Part shown: positions 34,021 to 42,674 of the stretch, piece after piece
Layout of the letters: the number at the start of each line of letters is the position of its first letter
How positions within the stretch are numbered: the stretch's first letter is position 1
NCBI RefSeq assembly: GCF_030681155.1
Contig: NZ_JAUXXE010000021.1
Location: forward strand, 90,855-154,854
From: Phenylobacterium sp.
GTDB taxonomy: Bacteria; Pseudomonadota; Alphaproteobacteria; Caulobacterales; Caulobacteraceae
Length of the DNA stretch: 64,000 nt
Reading direction: 5' to 3'
The notes under the pieces: model-generated
Told to the model about the DNA's origin: nothing
The model's input: the letters and a program-made list of their open reading frames with translations, nothing else
Database searches by the model: none
Position numbers and translations under genes: made by a program

Positions 34021-34473
34021 ATGTCGTCGGACACAGCGCGCGCCTCCGCGCCCCGTGTGATTGCGGCGGACTACAACGAAATCCGGGATCGGCTAAGGCT
34101 CGAGTTCGACCGCGGCTTTGCAGTCGCCATGTCGTTAAGAGCGTGGGCCGGCTTCGAGCACGCGACTTCCGACGATCTGGGTGAGATTCAGGTTCTGGGG
34201 CCCGATGACACCATCTACTTCGGCCGCATCCACCAGTCTCTTTCGGCCGTGACTTTGTTGGCCGATCTGACGGGCCACCTCGGGTTATCGGGAACGCATC
34301 CGCATGATCAGCCGCCGTTGAGGGTGCAAGGCGGCTACTTGAGTCGGGTCAAACGGAGAACCACCTCCACCCCCTCCGAAGGGCGGCAGCAGCTTTCAAC
34401 CCCCGAGAGGCTAACCTACCTACGTCGCATTCCTTCGATGGCTGCCGCCAAGGTCCACTTCCTGCCAAGATGA
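34021..34473 (+). CDS. Hypothetical protein with repeat-derived C-terminus
   Basis: A 150-residue frame. Residues 1-95 read like a globular protein (AADYNEIRDRLRLEFDRGF, DDTIYFGRIHQSLSAVTLLADLTGHL). From about residue 100 the frame runs through dispersed repeat A (34318-34404), giving VQGGYLSR, and then into another palindromic repeat giving AAAKVHFLPR, so the original C-terminus was probably replaced by repeats. ATG 34021 was chosen; the frame is open from 33907. Function is unknown. Confidence 0.5.
   Translation: MSSDTARASAPRVIAADYNEIRDRLRLEFDRGFAVAMSLRAWAGFEHATSDDLGEIQVLGPDDTIYFGRIHQSLSAVTLLADLTGHLGLSGTHPHDQPPLRVQGGYLSRVKRRTTSTPSEGRQQLSTPERLTYLRRIPSMAAAKVHFLPR
34318..34404 (-). repeat. 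Dispersed palindromic repeat A, inverted copy
   Basis: Read on the minus strand it contains AAAGCTGCTGCCGCCCTTCGG, later AAGTAGCCGCCTTG and CACCCT, in the same order and about the same spacing as 32454-32536. It lies inside the 3' part of a coding frame. Confidence 0.62.
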
Positions 34474-34491
34474 CCATGACCGCTTTCGACC

Positions 34492-36064
34492 GAGGCTGTG
34501 TAAAAACGCGAAGCACCGTAGACTCCTGATGCAGCAGCGTTGGGGGGGTTGGATGTCCCGTTTCGTTGAAGGTGAAGACCGCCGACAGCCGGCGTTGCTT
34601 CCAAGTTGCCTTGACGACTACGTGAGCGAGGACAACCCGGCGCGGGTGATCGACGCCTTCGTGGACGAGCTCGATCTTGGCGACCTGGGCTTTGCGGTGT
34701 CGCCGGCGGCGACAGGTCGGCCCTCCTACAATCCGGCGACGCTGCTAAGGCTCTACGTCTACGGCTACCTGAACCGCGTGCCGTCGAGCCGGCGGCTGGA
34801 GCGGGAGGCCGGGCGCAACGTTGAGGTGATGTGGCTGACGGGGAAACTCGCGCCGGACCACAAGACCATCGCCAACTTCCGCAGGGATCACGGCTCGGCG
34901 ATCCAGGCGGCATGCGCGCACTTCGTGGTGCTGTGCCGCCAGATCGGGCTCTTCACCCAGGCGCTGGCGGCGGTGGACGGCAGCAAGTTCAAGGCGGTCA
35001 ACACCCGCGACAAGAACTTCACCGCCACGAAGCTGAAGAAGCGGATGGAGCAGGTGGCCGAGCACATCGCCGGCTACCTAGCTGACCTCGACACCGCCGA
35101 CCGCCAGGAGGGCGAGGCCGCCGAGGCGCGGGCCGGGAAGCTGAAGGACAAGATCGCCACGCTGCGCGCGCAGATGCAGGCGCTGAAGGCGATGGAGACG
35201 CAGGTCGCTGCGTCACCCGACGGCCAGGTCTCGCTGACCGACCCGGACGCGCGGTCCATGGCCACCAGCGGCCGGGGCAGCGGGATCGTCGGCTACAACG
35301 TCCAGTCCGTCGTCGAGGCCGAGCACCACCTGATCGTCGCCCACGACGTGGTCATGACCGGCAGCGACCGCCAGCAGCTCGCGGCCATGAGCCAGAAGGC
35401 TCAAGCCGCGATGGGCGTGGACGGCCTCGAGATGCTGGCCGACCGCGGCTACTTCTCCGGCGAAGAGATCGTCGCCTGCGAGGCCATCGGCGTGAGGCCC
35501 TACGTCCCCAAGCCGCTGACCTCCAACGCCAAGGCCGAGGGGCGCTTCGGCAAGCAGGACTTTACCTACGTGGCCGAGCAGGACGTCTATCGCTGCCCGG
35601 CCGGCGCGCTTCTCCCCCATCACATGACGACCGTGGAGCGAGGCCTGACGCTGCACCGCTACTGGGACCGCGCGAGCTGCCAGTCCTGCGCCCTAAAACC
35701 CCAGTGCACGCCCAGCCTCGAGCGGCGCGTCACCCGCTGGGAGCACGAGGCGGTGATCGAGGCCATGCAGCGGCGGATGGACCTGGCGCCACAAAGCCCG
35801 ATGAAGCTCAGGCGCAGGATCGTCGAACACCCCTTCGGCACGATCAAAGCCTGGATGGGCCACACCCACTTCCTGATGAAGCGCCTGAAGAACGTGAAGA
35901 CCGAGATCAGCCTCCACATCCTGGCCTACAATCTCAAGCGGGTGATGCAGATCCTCGGGACGGCGCCGCTCATCGCCGCAATCCGGGCCTGAGGGCGACC
36001 CCGCGTCTCCCGCCGCGCCGACCCGCGCGCCAATCACGTCGGCAGCGAGTTTTTACACAGCCTC
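34492..36064 (+). mobile_element. IS1182-family insertion sequence, intact
   Basis: The 1573-bp element has perfect 16-bp terminal inverted repeats (GAGGCTGTGTAAAAAC at 34492-34507 and its complement at 36049-36064). It is flanked by a GACC target duplication (34488-34491 and 36065-36068). It carries one full-length transposase gene. The insertion splits a palindromic intergenic repeat: joining the flanks restores CCGCTTTCGACC-CTTAGCGG. The perfect ends and duplication suggest recent movement. Confidence 0.92.
34553..35992 (+). CDS. IS1182-family transposase
   Basis: A 479-residue DDE transposase. MSRFVEGEDRRQPALLPS and the SEDNPARVIDAFVDELDL that follows are the standard IS1182 opening. LAAVDGSKFKAVNT holds the first catalytic Asp, EMLADRGYFSGEEI the second, and the ALKPQCTPSLERRVTRWEHE and RRIVEHPFGTIKAWMG regions supply the Cys cluster and catalytic Glu. 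The upstream ATG 34529 is also in frame, but 34553 gives the family-typical start, with a G-run before it. The frame is uninterrupted. Confidence 0.93.
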   Translation: MSRFVEGEDRRQPALLPSCLDDYVSEDNPARVIDAFVDELDLGDLGFAVSPAATGRPSYNPATLLRLYVYGYLNRVPSSRRLEREAGRNVEVMWLTGKLAPDHKTIANFRRDHGSAIQAACAHFVVLCRQIGLFTQALAAVDGSKFKAVNTRDKNFTATKLKKRMEQVAEHIAGYLADLDTADRQEGEAAEARAGKLKDKIATLRAQMQALKAMETQVAASPDGQVSLTDPDARSMATSGRGSGIVGYNVQSVVEAEHHLIVAHDVVMTGSDRQQLAAMSQKAQAAMGVDGLEMLADRGYFSGEEIVACEAIGVRPYVPKPLTSNAKAEGRFGKQDFTYVAEQDVYRCPAGALLPHHMTTVERGLTLHRYWDRASCQSCALKPQCTPSLERRVTRWEHEAVIEAMQRRMDLAPQSPMKLRRRIVEHPFGTIKAWMGHTHFLMKRLKNVKTEISLHILAYNLKRVMQILGTAPLIAAIRA

Positions 36065-36069
36065 GACCC

Positions 36070-36420
36070 TTAGCGGACGCTGCTCAAAGGCCGCCCGACG
36101 CCATTCGCTTCGAGATGAGCGCGCAAGGCGGTTGCCGTCTCGACGATGTGGCTCCAGCTCGCATCCCCCAGGGCCGCCGCGCCGATGTTCTGGAGTTGCT
36201 CGCCTAGCCGGTCCAACAGCGGCTCCTCATTCGGGAACAGCCAGCTCCCCGCGCCTTGGCGCGGGTCATCGTGGATTTCCATATCAACGAGCAGGACGTG
36301 GCGGGCCACCGCGAGGCGGCTTTCGGTGAGCCGATGATGAGTGAGCACCAGCAACGCGAGATAGAGCCAACGACGGTCGGGTTCCAGCCAAGCAAGCGGA
36401 TTTACGGGTAGCTTTGCCAT
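36070..36420 (-). CDS. Hypothetical protein
   Basis: A 116-residue frame starting at ATG 36418-36420 (MAKLPVNPLAWLEPDRRWLY). It is rich in Leu and looks helical (LALLVLTHHRL, DRLGEQLQNIGAAALG). No family is recognised. It lies between the IS element and the integrase module and ends five bases from the IS end, in repeat-derived sequence, so its last residues may be repeat-encoded. Confidence 0.5.
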   Translation of the reverse strand: MAKLPVNPLAWLEPDRRWLYLALLVLTHHRLTESRLAVARHVLLVDMEIHDDPRQGAGSWLFPNEEPLLDRLGEQLQNIGAAALGDASWSHIVETATALRAHLEANGVGRPLSSVR

Positions 36421-36695
36421 GCGGCCAAGTTGCCCTGTGATTGGTCCGCAAACTACCCATCTGAGACCATCGCGGGGTCCGCTTCTCTCCGAAGTCGCCA
36501 ATGTCCGCTTCCCGGCCTCGCTCAATCCAAAGCACAGCACAAGCGAGGAAAGCCCCGGACAATCCGCTCGCCCGCGGCCCGGGGACTTAGGCCTGCCTTT
36601 GAGCCTATGATCGCCCGTTGATCCGACCGGAATTGTCTTGTGTGTAGCCCGCTTTAGGCCTTGCTGTTCTCCACGTAATTCTCCACATTAGGCGA

Positions 36696-37373
36696 ATGGC
36701 TAAGCTCAATGACCTAATTCGCGCGACAAGCTCTGCGACTGGAGAATCCGAGGCGCACATAAAGGTACTTGCTCGCTCACTGCGCGAGGTCGGGATGATT
36801 GCGACGTTCGGGAGGGGGCGACACGCGGCAGAAATGCACGCGCAAGACGGCGCGTTCCTCCTGCTCGGTTTGCTGACCTACGGCGAGGTCATGCGGGCTC
36901 ACGTGCAAGTCGAGGAACTGGTCCGGTGTGAGTTTCAACGGGCGGAGTTGGCTCGTGAGGGGCGTACCGAGGCGATTGGGCGGTTTGATATCGCCAAGCA
37001 TTTTCCGGAAGTCTTGTCCTCAAAGGAACCGCTTCAGTTGATTTCGGGATTGGTTGCGCGGCTCTCCGGGGAAGACGAACTCTTGGAATGCCGTGCTCCT
37101 CCGGAGGGCGGAGGCGCGCTAGGTGCATTGGCTCGCCCCACTGCTTTGACGCTCTCCACGACGCGTTCAAAGTACGTTCGAGAATTGCGACTTAGAATAT
37201 CGATCGAAGAGGGCGGAGTGCTGGTCCTCACCTACGAAATCGACCTCGGTCGCACATATCCCGATCGGGCCCTTAGCGGCACCAGGGACGTCGTGGTGTC
37301 GGTTCGGCTAGGCCCAGAGTGCGCCCAGGCGATCGCCGACTGCCTAGTGGGCAAGGTGTCAAATGACCACTGA
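36696..37373 (+). CDS. Hypothetical protein upstream of integrase
   Basis: A 225-residue cytosolic protein. The N-terminus (KLNDLIRATSSATGESEAHIKVLARSLREVGMIATFGRGRH) looks like a DNA-binding winged-helix or excision-control domain seen in proteins beside phage-type integrases. The rest has LTLSTTRSKYVRELRLRISI and a beta-rich end. It overlaps the next gene by 11 bases, and the three genes to 38600 form a module. Its start lies 9 bases after paired ATTCTCCAC-type repeats (36671-36689). Confidence 0.6.
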   Translation: MAKLNDLIRATSSATGESEAHIKVLARSLREVGMIATFGRGRHAAEMHAQDGAFLLLGLLTYGEVMRAHVQVEELVRCEFQRAELAREGRTEAIGRFDIAKHFPEVLSSKEPLQLISGLVARLSGEDELLECRAPPEGGGALGALARPTALTLSTTRSKYVRELRLRISIEEGGVLVLTYEIDLGRTYPDRALSGTRDVVVSVRLGPECAQAIADCLVGKVSNDH

Positions 37374-37566
37374 CGTGGCGCGAGGACGCAATGCCCCATT
37401 CCGTCAGGCAGACGTTACGCGGGCACTAAAGGCGGTGCGGAGCGCCGGCGAACAGGTATCGCAAATCGTGATCGCTCCATCGGGTGAGATCCGGGTCGAG
37501 CTCTCGGTGCCGGCGCGAGCCGCAGTGGGGCGTCGTCATAACGATTTTGATCGTGAGTTCGGATGA
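37363..37566 (+). CDS. Small protein preceding integrase
   Basis: A 67-residue protein. The middle (VTRALKAVRSAGEQVSQIVIAPSGEIRVEL) is a conserved-looking helix plus strand often seen in short genes directly before tyrosine integrases. A role in excision control is possible but unproven. It overlaps the genes on both sides (11 and 4 bases), so all three are probably co-translated. Confidence 0.62.
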   Translation: MTTDVARGRNAPFRQADVTRALKAVRSAGEQVSQIVIAPSGEIRVELSVPARAAVGRRHNDFDREFG

Positions 37567-38600
37567 TGAAGCGGCGACCGCCCCACGTCAGCATGTACCG
37601 TGATCGCCACGGGAAGATGCGTTGGCGGTTTCGCAAGCGTGGGATGAACGAGGCTCAAACTACACTGCCGTTCGGGTCAGAGGCTTGGCGGGAGTGGTAC
37701 TTGGCGGCGCTTGCAGGTGAGCGACGTCAGATCGGTATTGAACGGTCTGGTCCCGGCACGTTTACGGCGCTGATCGCGGCCTACTATGAATCCGCAGACT
37801 GGAAGATTTTACGGTCGCCAACCCAAACGGCCTATCGGGGCGAAATAGAACGGTTTCGCGCCAAACATGGCGATAAGCGTGTGGTGGATCTTGAGGCGCA
37901 TCACATTCTGAGCATGCGCGACCGCATGAGCGGTCCTGCGGCTGGCAACAATTTGCTTAGGGTGCTGCGACGGCTGATGGTCTTTGCGGTCGCGCGGCGT
38001 TGGCGTCCCGACGATCCCACGAAGGATATCAAGCGCCTAAACTATCGCTCGGACGGCTTTCATACTTGGACTGAGGTCGAGATCGCCCAGTTCGAAGCTA
38101 GGTGGCGTCTTGGCACCAAAGAGCGTCTTGCGTTTGATCTCCTGCTCTACACCGGACAGCGCAGCGCGGACGTTCGGCAGATGTCCGCCGGTCAAGTTGG
38201 GGAGTCATTCATCTCGGTTCGCCAGTCTAAGACGAATGAGCAGCTTGAGCTTCCCATCCATTCCGCGCTTGCTGCCTCTCTCGCCGCCGGCCGCGGCGAG
38301 CATCTGCTGTTGCTGCCCACTCAGTATGGCAAGGGGTTCACGGCCAAGGGCTTCGGTAATTGGTTTTCCGACGCCGCGCGGAAAGCTGGGCTCGCGGATT
38401 GCAGCGCCCATGGACTGCGAAAATCAGCAGCGCGTCGCCTGGCTGAAGCTGGGGCCACGGCGCACCAGATCATGGCTATCACCGGGCATCGGTCGCTCAA
38501 GGAAGTAGAGCGCTATACCCGTGCGGCTGATCAGAAGACCAACGCGCAGGCGGCGATGGCCAAAGTCGATGGACCAAAAGTGGAACGCAAAACTGTCTAA
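37563..38600 (+). CDS. int: Tyrosine recombinase/integrase of genomic island
   Basis: A 345-residue phage-type integrase. The N-terminal region has a basic arm-type segment and core-binding helices (LIAAYYESADW). The catalytic set is visible: Arg200 in GQRSADV, His283 and Arg286 in HGLRK, His309 in GHR, Tyr318 in ERYTRA. It ends 65 bases from the 3' end of tRNA-Arg, the standard place for an integrase that uses the tRNA 3' end as attB. It probably inserted the island to its left. Confidence 0.9.
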   Translation: MMKRRPPHVSMYRDRHGKMRWRFRKRGMNEAQTTLPFGSEAWREWYLAALAGERRQIGIERSGPGTFTALIAAYYESADWKILRSPTQTAYRGEIERFRAKHGDKRVVDLEAHHILSMRDRMSGPAAGNNLLRVLRRLMVFAVARRWRPDDPTKDIKRLNYRSDGFHTWTEVEIAQFEARWRLGTKERLAFDLLLYTGQRSADVRQMSAGQVGESFISVRQSKTNEQLELPIHSALAASLAAGRGEHLLLLPTQYGKGFTAKGFGNWFSDAARKAGLADCSAHGLRKSAARRLAEAGATAHQIMAITGHRSLKEVERYTRAADQKTNAQAAMAKVDGPKVERKTV

Positions 38601-38665
38601 CCGAGCTGTTTGGTTAGACAAATATGGATTTAAATCATTGAAAAAAGATAGTTTTTCTCAGTCCA

Positions 38666-38742
38666 TGGCGGCCCGGGAGGGACTCGAACCCCCGACCTTC
38701 GCTTTAGGAAAGCGCTGCTCTATCCTGCTGAGCTACCGGGCC
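38666..38742 (-). tRNA. tRNA-Arg (anticodon CCT)
   Basis: The 77-base gene reads GGCCCGG...CCGGGCC as acceptor stem, with discriminator G and an encoded CCA. D-arm sequence TAGCTCAGCAGGATAGAGCA, anticodon loop TTCCTAA and T-loop TTCGAGT are all present. The anticodon CCT decodes AGG (Arg). The 3' end faces the integrase, marking the island's integration site. I found no second copy of the 3' end inside the window. Confidence 0.92.
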
Positions 38743-38804
38743 GACCGGTGGGGGTGATAGCGCAATGCCATCCAGGTTGGAATGGCTGCGATCGGGGATA
38801 GTGG

Positions 38805-40112
38805 ATGGCGTTCTTTCGTATTTTCCGCCTGCTGTATGTGCAGGTGCTGGTCGGCATCGCCTTGGGGATCGCCGTCGGCGCGATCTGGCCTGAGGTCGGG
38901 GTGGCGCTGAAGCCGCTTGGCGACGGCTTCATCAAGCTGATCAAGATGTCCATCGCCCCGGTGATCTTCTGCACCATCGTCTCGGGCATCGCCCGGATGA
39001 GCGACATTAAGGCGTTCGGCCGGCTGGGCGCCAAGACGTTGTTGTATTTCGAAGTCGTCTCAACCTTCGCCCTGGTGCTGGGCCTGGTGGTCGGCAATCT
39101 GGTCAAGCCGGGGGCGGGCTTCAACATCGACCCGGCGACTCTCGATCCGACGATCGCCGCCGGCTACGTCGAGAAGGCGGCGCATGGCGAGAGCTTGACC
39201 GCCTACGTGCTCGGTCTGATCCCCGAAGCGTTTCTCGGGGCCTTCGCCGACGGTAACCTGTTGCAGGTGCTGCTGATCGCCATCCTCACAGGGTTCGCCT
39301 GCGCGCGGCTCGGCCCGTTTGGCGACAAGGTCGCCGGGGTGCTGGAGGATGTCTCAAAGGTCTTCTTCTCGATCATCCAGATCGTCGTGAAGCTGGCCCC
39401 GATCGGCGCGTTCGGCGCCATGGGCTTCACCATCGGCAAGTATGGCCTGGCCGCCTTGCTCAAGCTGGGGGCACTGGTCGCCACCTTCTATGCGACCTCG
39501 CTGTTGTTCGTGCTGATCGTCCTTGGCCTCATCGCCCTGGTCGCCGGCTTCTCGATCTTCAAGTTCCTGGCCTATATCCGCGAGGAGTTGCTGATCGTGC
39601 TCGGCACCTCCTCATCGGAATCGGTGCTGCCGCAGATCATGGAGAAAATGCAGCGGCTGGGCGCGGGCAAGACCACCACGGGTCTGGTCATCCCCACCGG
39701 CTATTCGTTCAATCTGGACGGCACCAACATCTACATGACCCTGGCGACCCTGTTCCTCGCCCAGGCCACCAATATCGACCTGACCCTAACCCAGGAGCTG
39801 ACCTTGCTCGGGGTGGCGATGTTGACCTCCAAGGGGGCGAGCGGGGTCACCGGGGCGGGGTTCATCACGCTTGCCGCCACCCTGGCCGTGGTGCCCGACA
39901 TCCCCATCGCCTCGCTTGCCCTGCTGGTCGGGGTGGACCGGTTCATGAGCGAGTGCCGGGCGTTGACCAATCTGGTCGGAAATGGCGTGGCCACCATCGT
40001 CATCGCCCGTTGGGAGGGCGACCTCGACCGCGAGAAGCTGGCCTATGAGCTCAACAAGGGGCCGGACGCGGTGGGCGCGCCGGTCCATCCAACCGTCACT
40101 GAGACGGACTGA
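38805..40112 (+). CDS. dctA: C4-dicarboxylate:cation symporter
   Basis: A 435-residue DAACS-family transporter. [38 protein letters not shown] (the re-entrant loop with the serine-rich motif), [15 protein letters not shown] and the [19 protein letters not shown] segment are DctA hallmarks. It imports succinate, fumarate and malate. It is the first gene past the tRNA boundary, and the region from here to the window end reads as ordinary chromosome. Confidence 0.92.
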   Translation: MAFFRIFRLLYVQVLVGIALGIAVGAIWPEVGVALKPLGDGFIKLIKMSIAPVIFCTIVSGIARMSDIKAFGRLGAKTLLYFEVVSTFALVLGLVVGNLVKPGAGFNIDPATLDPTIAAGYVEKAAHGESLTAYVLGLIPEAFLGAFADGNLLQVLLIAILTGFACARLGPFGDKVAGVLEDVSKVFFSIIQIVVKLAPIGAFGAMGFTIGKYGLAALLKLGALVATFYATSLLFVLIVLGLIALVAGFSIFKFLAYIREELLIVLGTSSSESVLPQIMEKMQRLGAGKTTTGLVIPTGYSFNLDGTNIYMTLATLFLAQATNIDLTLTQELTLLGVAMLTSKGASGVTGAGFITLAATLAVVPDIPIASLALLVGVDRFMSECRALTNLVGNGVATIVIARWEGDLDREKLAYELNKGPDAVGAPVHPTVTETD

Positions 40113-40229
40113 GCGCTGAGACGCCCCCGTGATCTATGGTAAACAACTGCAGATTGACTTGCGCGACTTATCGCGTCTGAGGCAAGGTTTCGCGCAAGGG
40201 CTAGTATCTTGGTTCTGAAGGACCACGCC

Positions 40230-41369
40230 ATGTTGAAGGCGGCCAATCGGGACATTGATGAGGCGGGACGCTCGCGCGATCCCCTGATCACCCTCGTCGA
40301 ACTGATCGAGGACCTCTCCTCCGCGCGAACGGTGGAGCAGATCGCCGATGTGGTTCGCTCGGCCGCGCGGCGCATCACCGGTGCTGACGGCGTCGCCTTC
40401 ATCCTACGCGACGGGGACAATTGCTTCTATCTGGACGAAGACGCCATCGGCCCCCTGTGGAAGGGGCGCCGGTTTCCGATGAGCGCCTGCATCTCCGGCT
40501 GGGCGATGCTGAACCGGCAGGTGGCGGTAATCCCGGACATCTATCAGGACGACAGGATCCCGCACGACGCCTACCGCCCGACCTTTGTCAAAAGCCTGGT
40601 GATGACCCCGGTCCGGCCGAACGATCCGATCGCGGCTATCGGCGCCTATTGGGCGCAGGCGCGCCGACCAACCGCCGACGAGGTGCGAAAGCTCGAGATC
40701 ATGGCGCGCGCGACCGCCACCGCGCTCGACAGCGCACAGGTCTACGCCTCGCTTTCCGAGGCCTTGGAGCGGCGGAAATTCCTGCTGCGCGAGCTGGACC
40801 ATCGCTGCAAGAACACCCTGGCGGCCGTCCAGTCGATCGCCGACCAGACGCTGCGGCGGGCGCCGTCGCCTGCGCATTTCGTGGAGGCGTTCAGCGGCCG
40901 CATCTGCGCCTTGGGCCGCGCCCATGAACTGTTGACGCGGGGCGCGTGGGGGAACGCGAAGCTGTCGGAGGTGATCGGCCAGGCCTTGACCCCGTTCTGT
41001 GGGGCTCCGGGACTGACGATCGCGGTTTCGGGGCCGGACATCGCCCTCACCCCGGAGACCGCCGTGGCCATGCATCTTACGGTCCACGAGTTGGCGGTGA
41101 ACGCCACCAAGTACGGCGCGCTGAGCGTCGCCGGGGGGCGGCTCGACGTTGCGTGGAGTGTTGATCACGTCGAGCGGACGATGGACTTCCGCTGGGTGGA
41201 GCGCGGCGGCCCGCCGGTGACGACGCCGACCAGCCGCGGCTTCGGTTCGCGTCTGATCGAGCATGGCGTGGGCAAGGAATTGGGCGGACGCTCGGAAATG
41301 CTGTTCGATCCTGAGGGGCTGCAGTTCCACATGCGGGCGCCGCTGTCGGCGCGGATTTCGCTGGCATGA
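40230..41369 (+). CDS. GAF-HWE sensor histidine kinase
   Basis: A 379-residue cytosolic kinase. A GAF domain (about 25-175, ITGADGVAFILRDG) precedes an HWE-family transmitter: the phosphorylated His is in LRELDHRCKNTLAAVQS, the N-box is in HELAVNATKYGAL, and the Trp-x-Glu signature is FRWVERGG. There are no membrane spans. ATG 40230 has AAGGA upstream. The paired receiver gene overlaps its stop by 4 bases. The GAF ligand is unknown. Confidence 0.87.
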   Translation: MLKAANRDIDEAGRSRDPLITLVELIEDLSSARTVEQIADVVRSAARRITGADGVAFILRDGDNCFYLDEDAIGPLWKGRRFPMSACISGWAMLNRQVAVIPDIYQDDRIPHDAYRPTFVKSLVMTPVRPNDPIAAIGAYWAQARRPTADEVRKLEIMARATATALDSAQVYASLSEALERRKFLLRELDHRCKNTLAAVQSIADQTLRRAPSPAHFVEAFSGRICALGRAHELLTRGAWGNAKLSEVIGQALTPFCGAPGLTIAVSGPDIALTPETAVAMHLTVHELAVNATKYGALSVAGGRLDVAWSVDHVERTMDFRWVERGGPPVTTPTSRGFGSRLIEHGVGKELGGRSEMLFDPEGLQFHMRAPLSARISLA

Positions 41370-41728
41370 GCCTGTTGCGGATTATCCTGGTTGAGGACGA
41401 GCCTCTCGTCGCGATGATGATGGAAGATATGCTGGCCGACCTCGGCTGCGAGGTCGCCGCTTCGTTCGGCGCCCTGGGCGCGGCGCTGTCATGGCTGGCT
41501 GAGCAGCAGACCCCGCCCGACGGCGCGGTGCTGGACGTCAATCTGGGGGGCGGGGAGACGGTGTTCCCCCTGGCGACGGCGCTGCGGGCGCGTGGCGTGC
41601 CCTTCGTCTTCGCCACCGGCTATGGCGCGCTGCCAAGCGACTGTTTTCCTGACGCTCCATTAATCCATAAGCCTGTAGATCAGCGTCAGCTCTTGCCGGT
41701 GGTCCAGGCGTTCGCCACCGCCGCGTGA
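41366..41728 (+). CDS. Single-domain response regulator
   Basis: A 120-residue receiver. The acidic pair is in LVEDEP, the phosphoacceptor Asp in GAVLDVNLGGG, and the conserved Lys in LIHKPVD. There is no output domain. It starts inside the HWE kinase gene's last codons (ATGA overlap), so it is the cognate partner. In alphaproteobacteria such pairs often feed the general stress or other phosphorelays; no such link is visible here. Confidence 0.88.
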   Translation: MSLLRIILVEDEPLVAMMMEDMLADLGCEVAASFGALGAALSWLAEQQTPPDGAVLDVNLGGGETVFPLATALRARGVPFVFATGYGALPSDCFPDAPLIHKPVDQRQLLPVVQAFATAA

Positions 41729-41778
41729 GAGCTCGACGGGCGTGATTGATCGGCAGTCACGGCCCAACGGGATGCTGG

Positions 41779-42612
41779 ATGCTGACGGCGGGACCTTCCC
41801 TGATCGCGAGCGGCGTTGCGCGCCGCAGCCTGCTCGCCGGGATCGGAAGTCTCGTGGCGTTGCCGGCCATCGCATCGCCGCCGGGGATTGGGCCTGAGGC
41901 CTGGGTTGCCTACGAGGCGCGCCTGCGGGCGCGGCTGGTCGATGCGGGCGGTGGACGCTTCGACGCTTTAGCCGAGCGGCGGCTTCTCGACCTGACCAAT
42001 GCCGCCAGGGTGTCAAATGGCGCAGGAGCCTGTGGCTGGAGCGACGAACTGGCCCTGACCGCTCGGGCTCATGCCGCCGACCTGGCTGATCGGGGCTACG
42101 TCGAGCATCTAACGCCGGAAGGCTTTGATCCGACCCATCGGATCGGCGTTCTGGCGCGGCGGATGATCGGCTCGGCCAGCGAGAACATCGCCTATCGTCA
42201 GGCCTCGTCGCCGGCCTCGGCGCAAGAGTTGATGGGCATATGGCGCGGGAGCGAGCGTCACTGGGTGAACCTGCTGGCGCCGGCCCATGATCACGTCGGG
42301 TTCGGCGTCGCCATCCGTGGGGACCGCACCTACTGCGTCGGCCTCTACGCCCATCCGGATGGAGAATTGGCTGCGCCGCTGCCGTTCAAAATCAATACGG
42401 TCGCCGCCCTCTCGAACGTCCTCGATCGAGGTTCGCCGCACATTGAGAGCTTTTCCTTCACCGATCCGCTGGACGAGGCGGCGAGGCTCGCGGTCGGCCA
42501 GGATGCGGCGGCCACGGGACTGACCCCCGGCGTCTATCAGGTGCGGCCCAGGATGCGGGTGGACGCGCGGCGCTACCAGATCCTCTGGGGGCCGATCTTC
42601 GTCCGCGTGTAG
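41779..42612 (+). CDS. Secreted CAP/SCP-domain protein
   Basis: A 277-residue protein. A twin-arginine-like leader (ARRSLLAGIGSLVALPAIA) comes first. The CAP core follows: LLDLTNAARV, ELALTARAHAADLADRGYVEHLTPEG, SENIAYR and VNLLAPAHDHVGFGVA, with the His and Glu positions of the CAP cavity present. The tail has a beta-rich region and ends WGPIFVRV. The start is uncertain: ATG 41779 or an in-frame TTG at 41746. The role of bacterial CAP proteins is largely unknown. Confidence 0.78.
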   Translation: MLTAGPSLIASGVARRSLLAGIGSLVALPAIASPPGIGPEAWVAYEARLRARLVDAGGGRFDALAERRLLDLTNAARVSNGAGACGWSDELALTARAHAADLADRGYVEHLTPEGFDPTHRIGVLARRMIGSASENIAYRQASSPASAQELMGIWRGSERHWVNLLAPAHDHVGFGVAIRGDRTYCVGLYAHPDGELAAPLPFKINTVAALSNVLDRGSPHIESFSFTDPLDEAARLAVGQDAAATGLTPGVYQVRPRMRVDARRYQILWGPIFVRV

Positions 42613-42620
42613 CGACAACG

Positions 42621-42651
42621 AAAAACGCCCGACCTTGCGACCGGGCGTCTT
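42621..42651. terminator. Bidirectional terminator between CAP gene and carD
   Basis: ACGCCCG (42625-42631) and CGGGCGT (42642-42648) pair around a 10-base loop. An A run lies to the left and a short T-containing tail to the right, so it can serve both convergent genes. Confidence 0.7.
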
Positions 42652-42674
42652 GAAGTCGATCTTTGTCGCAACCC

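Noticed and set aside
38521..38757. A plus-strand frame running through the tRNA gene
   Set aside because: It reads the antisense of tRNA-Arg ([11 protein letters not shown]), a well-known false gene pattern.
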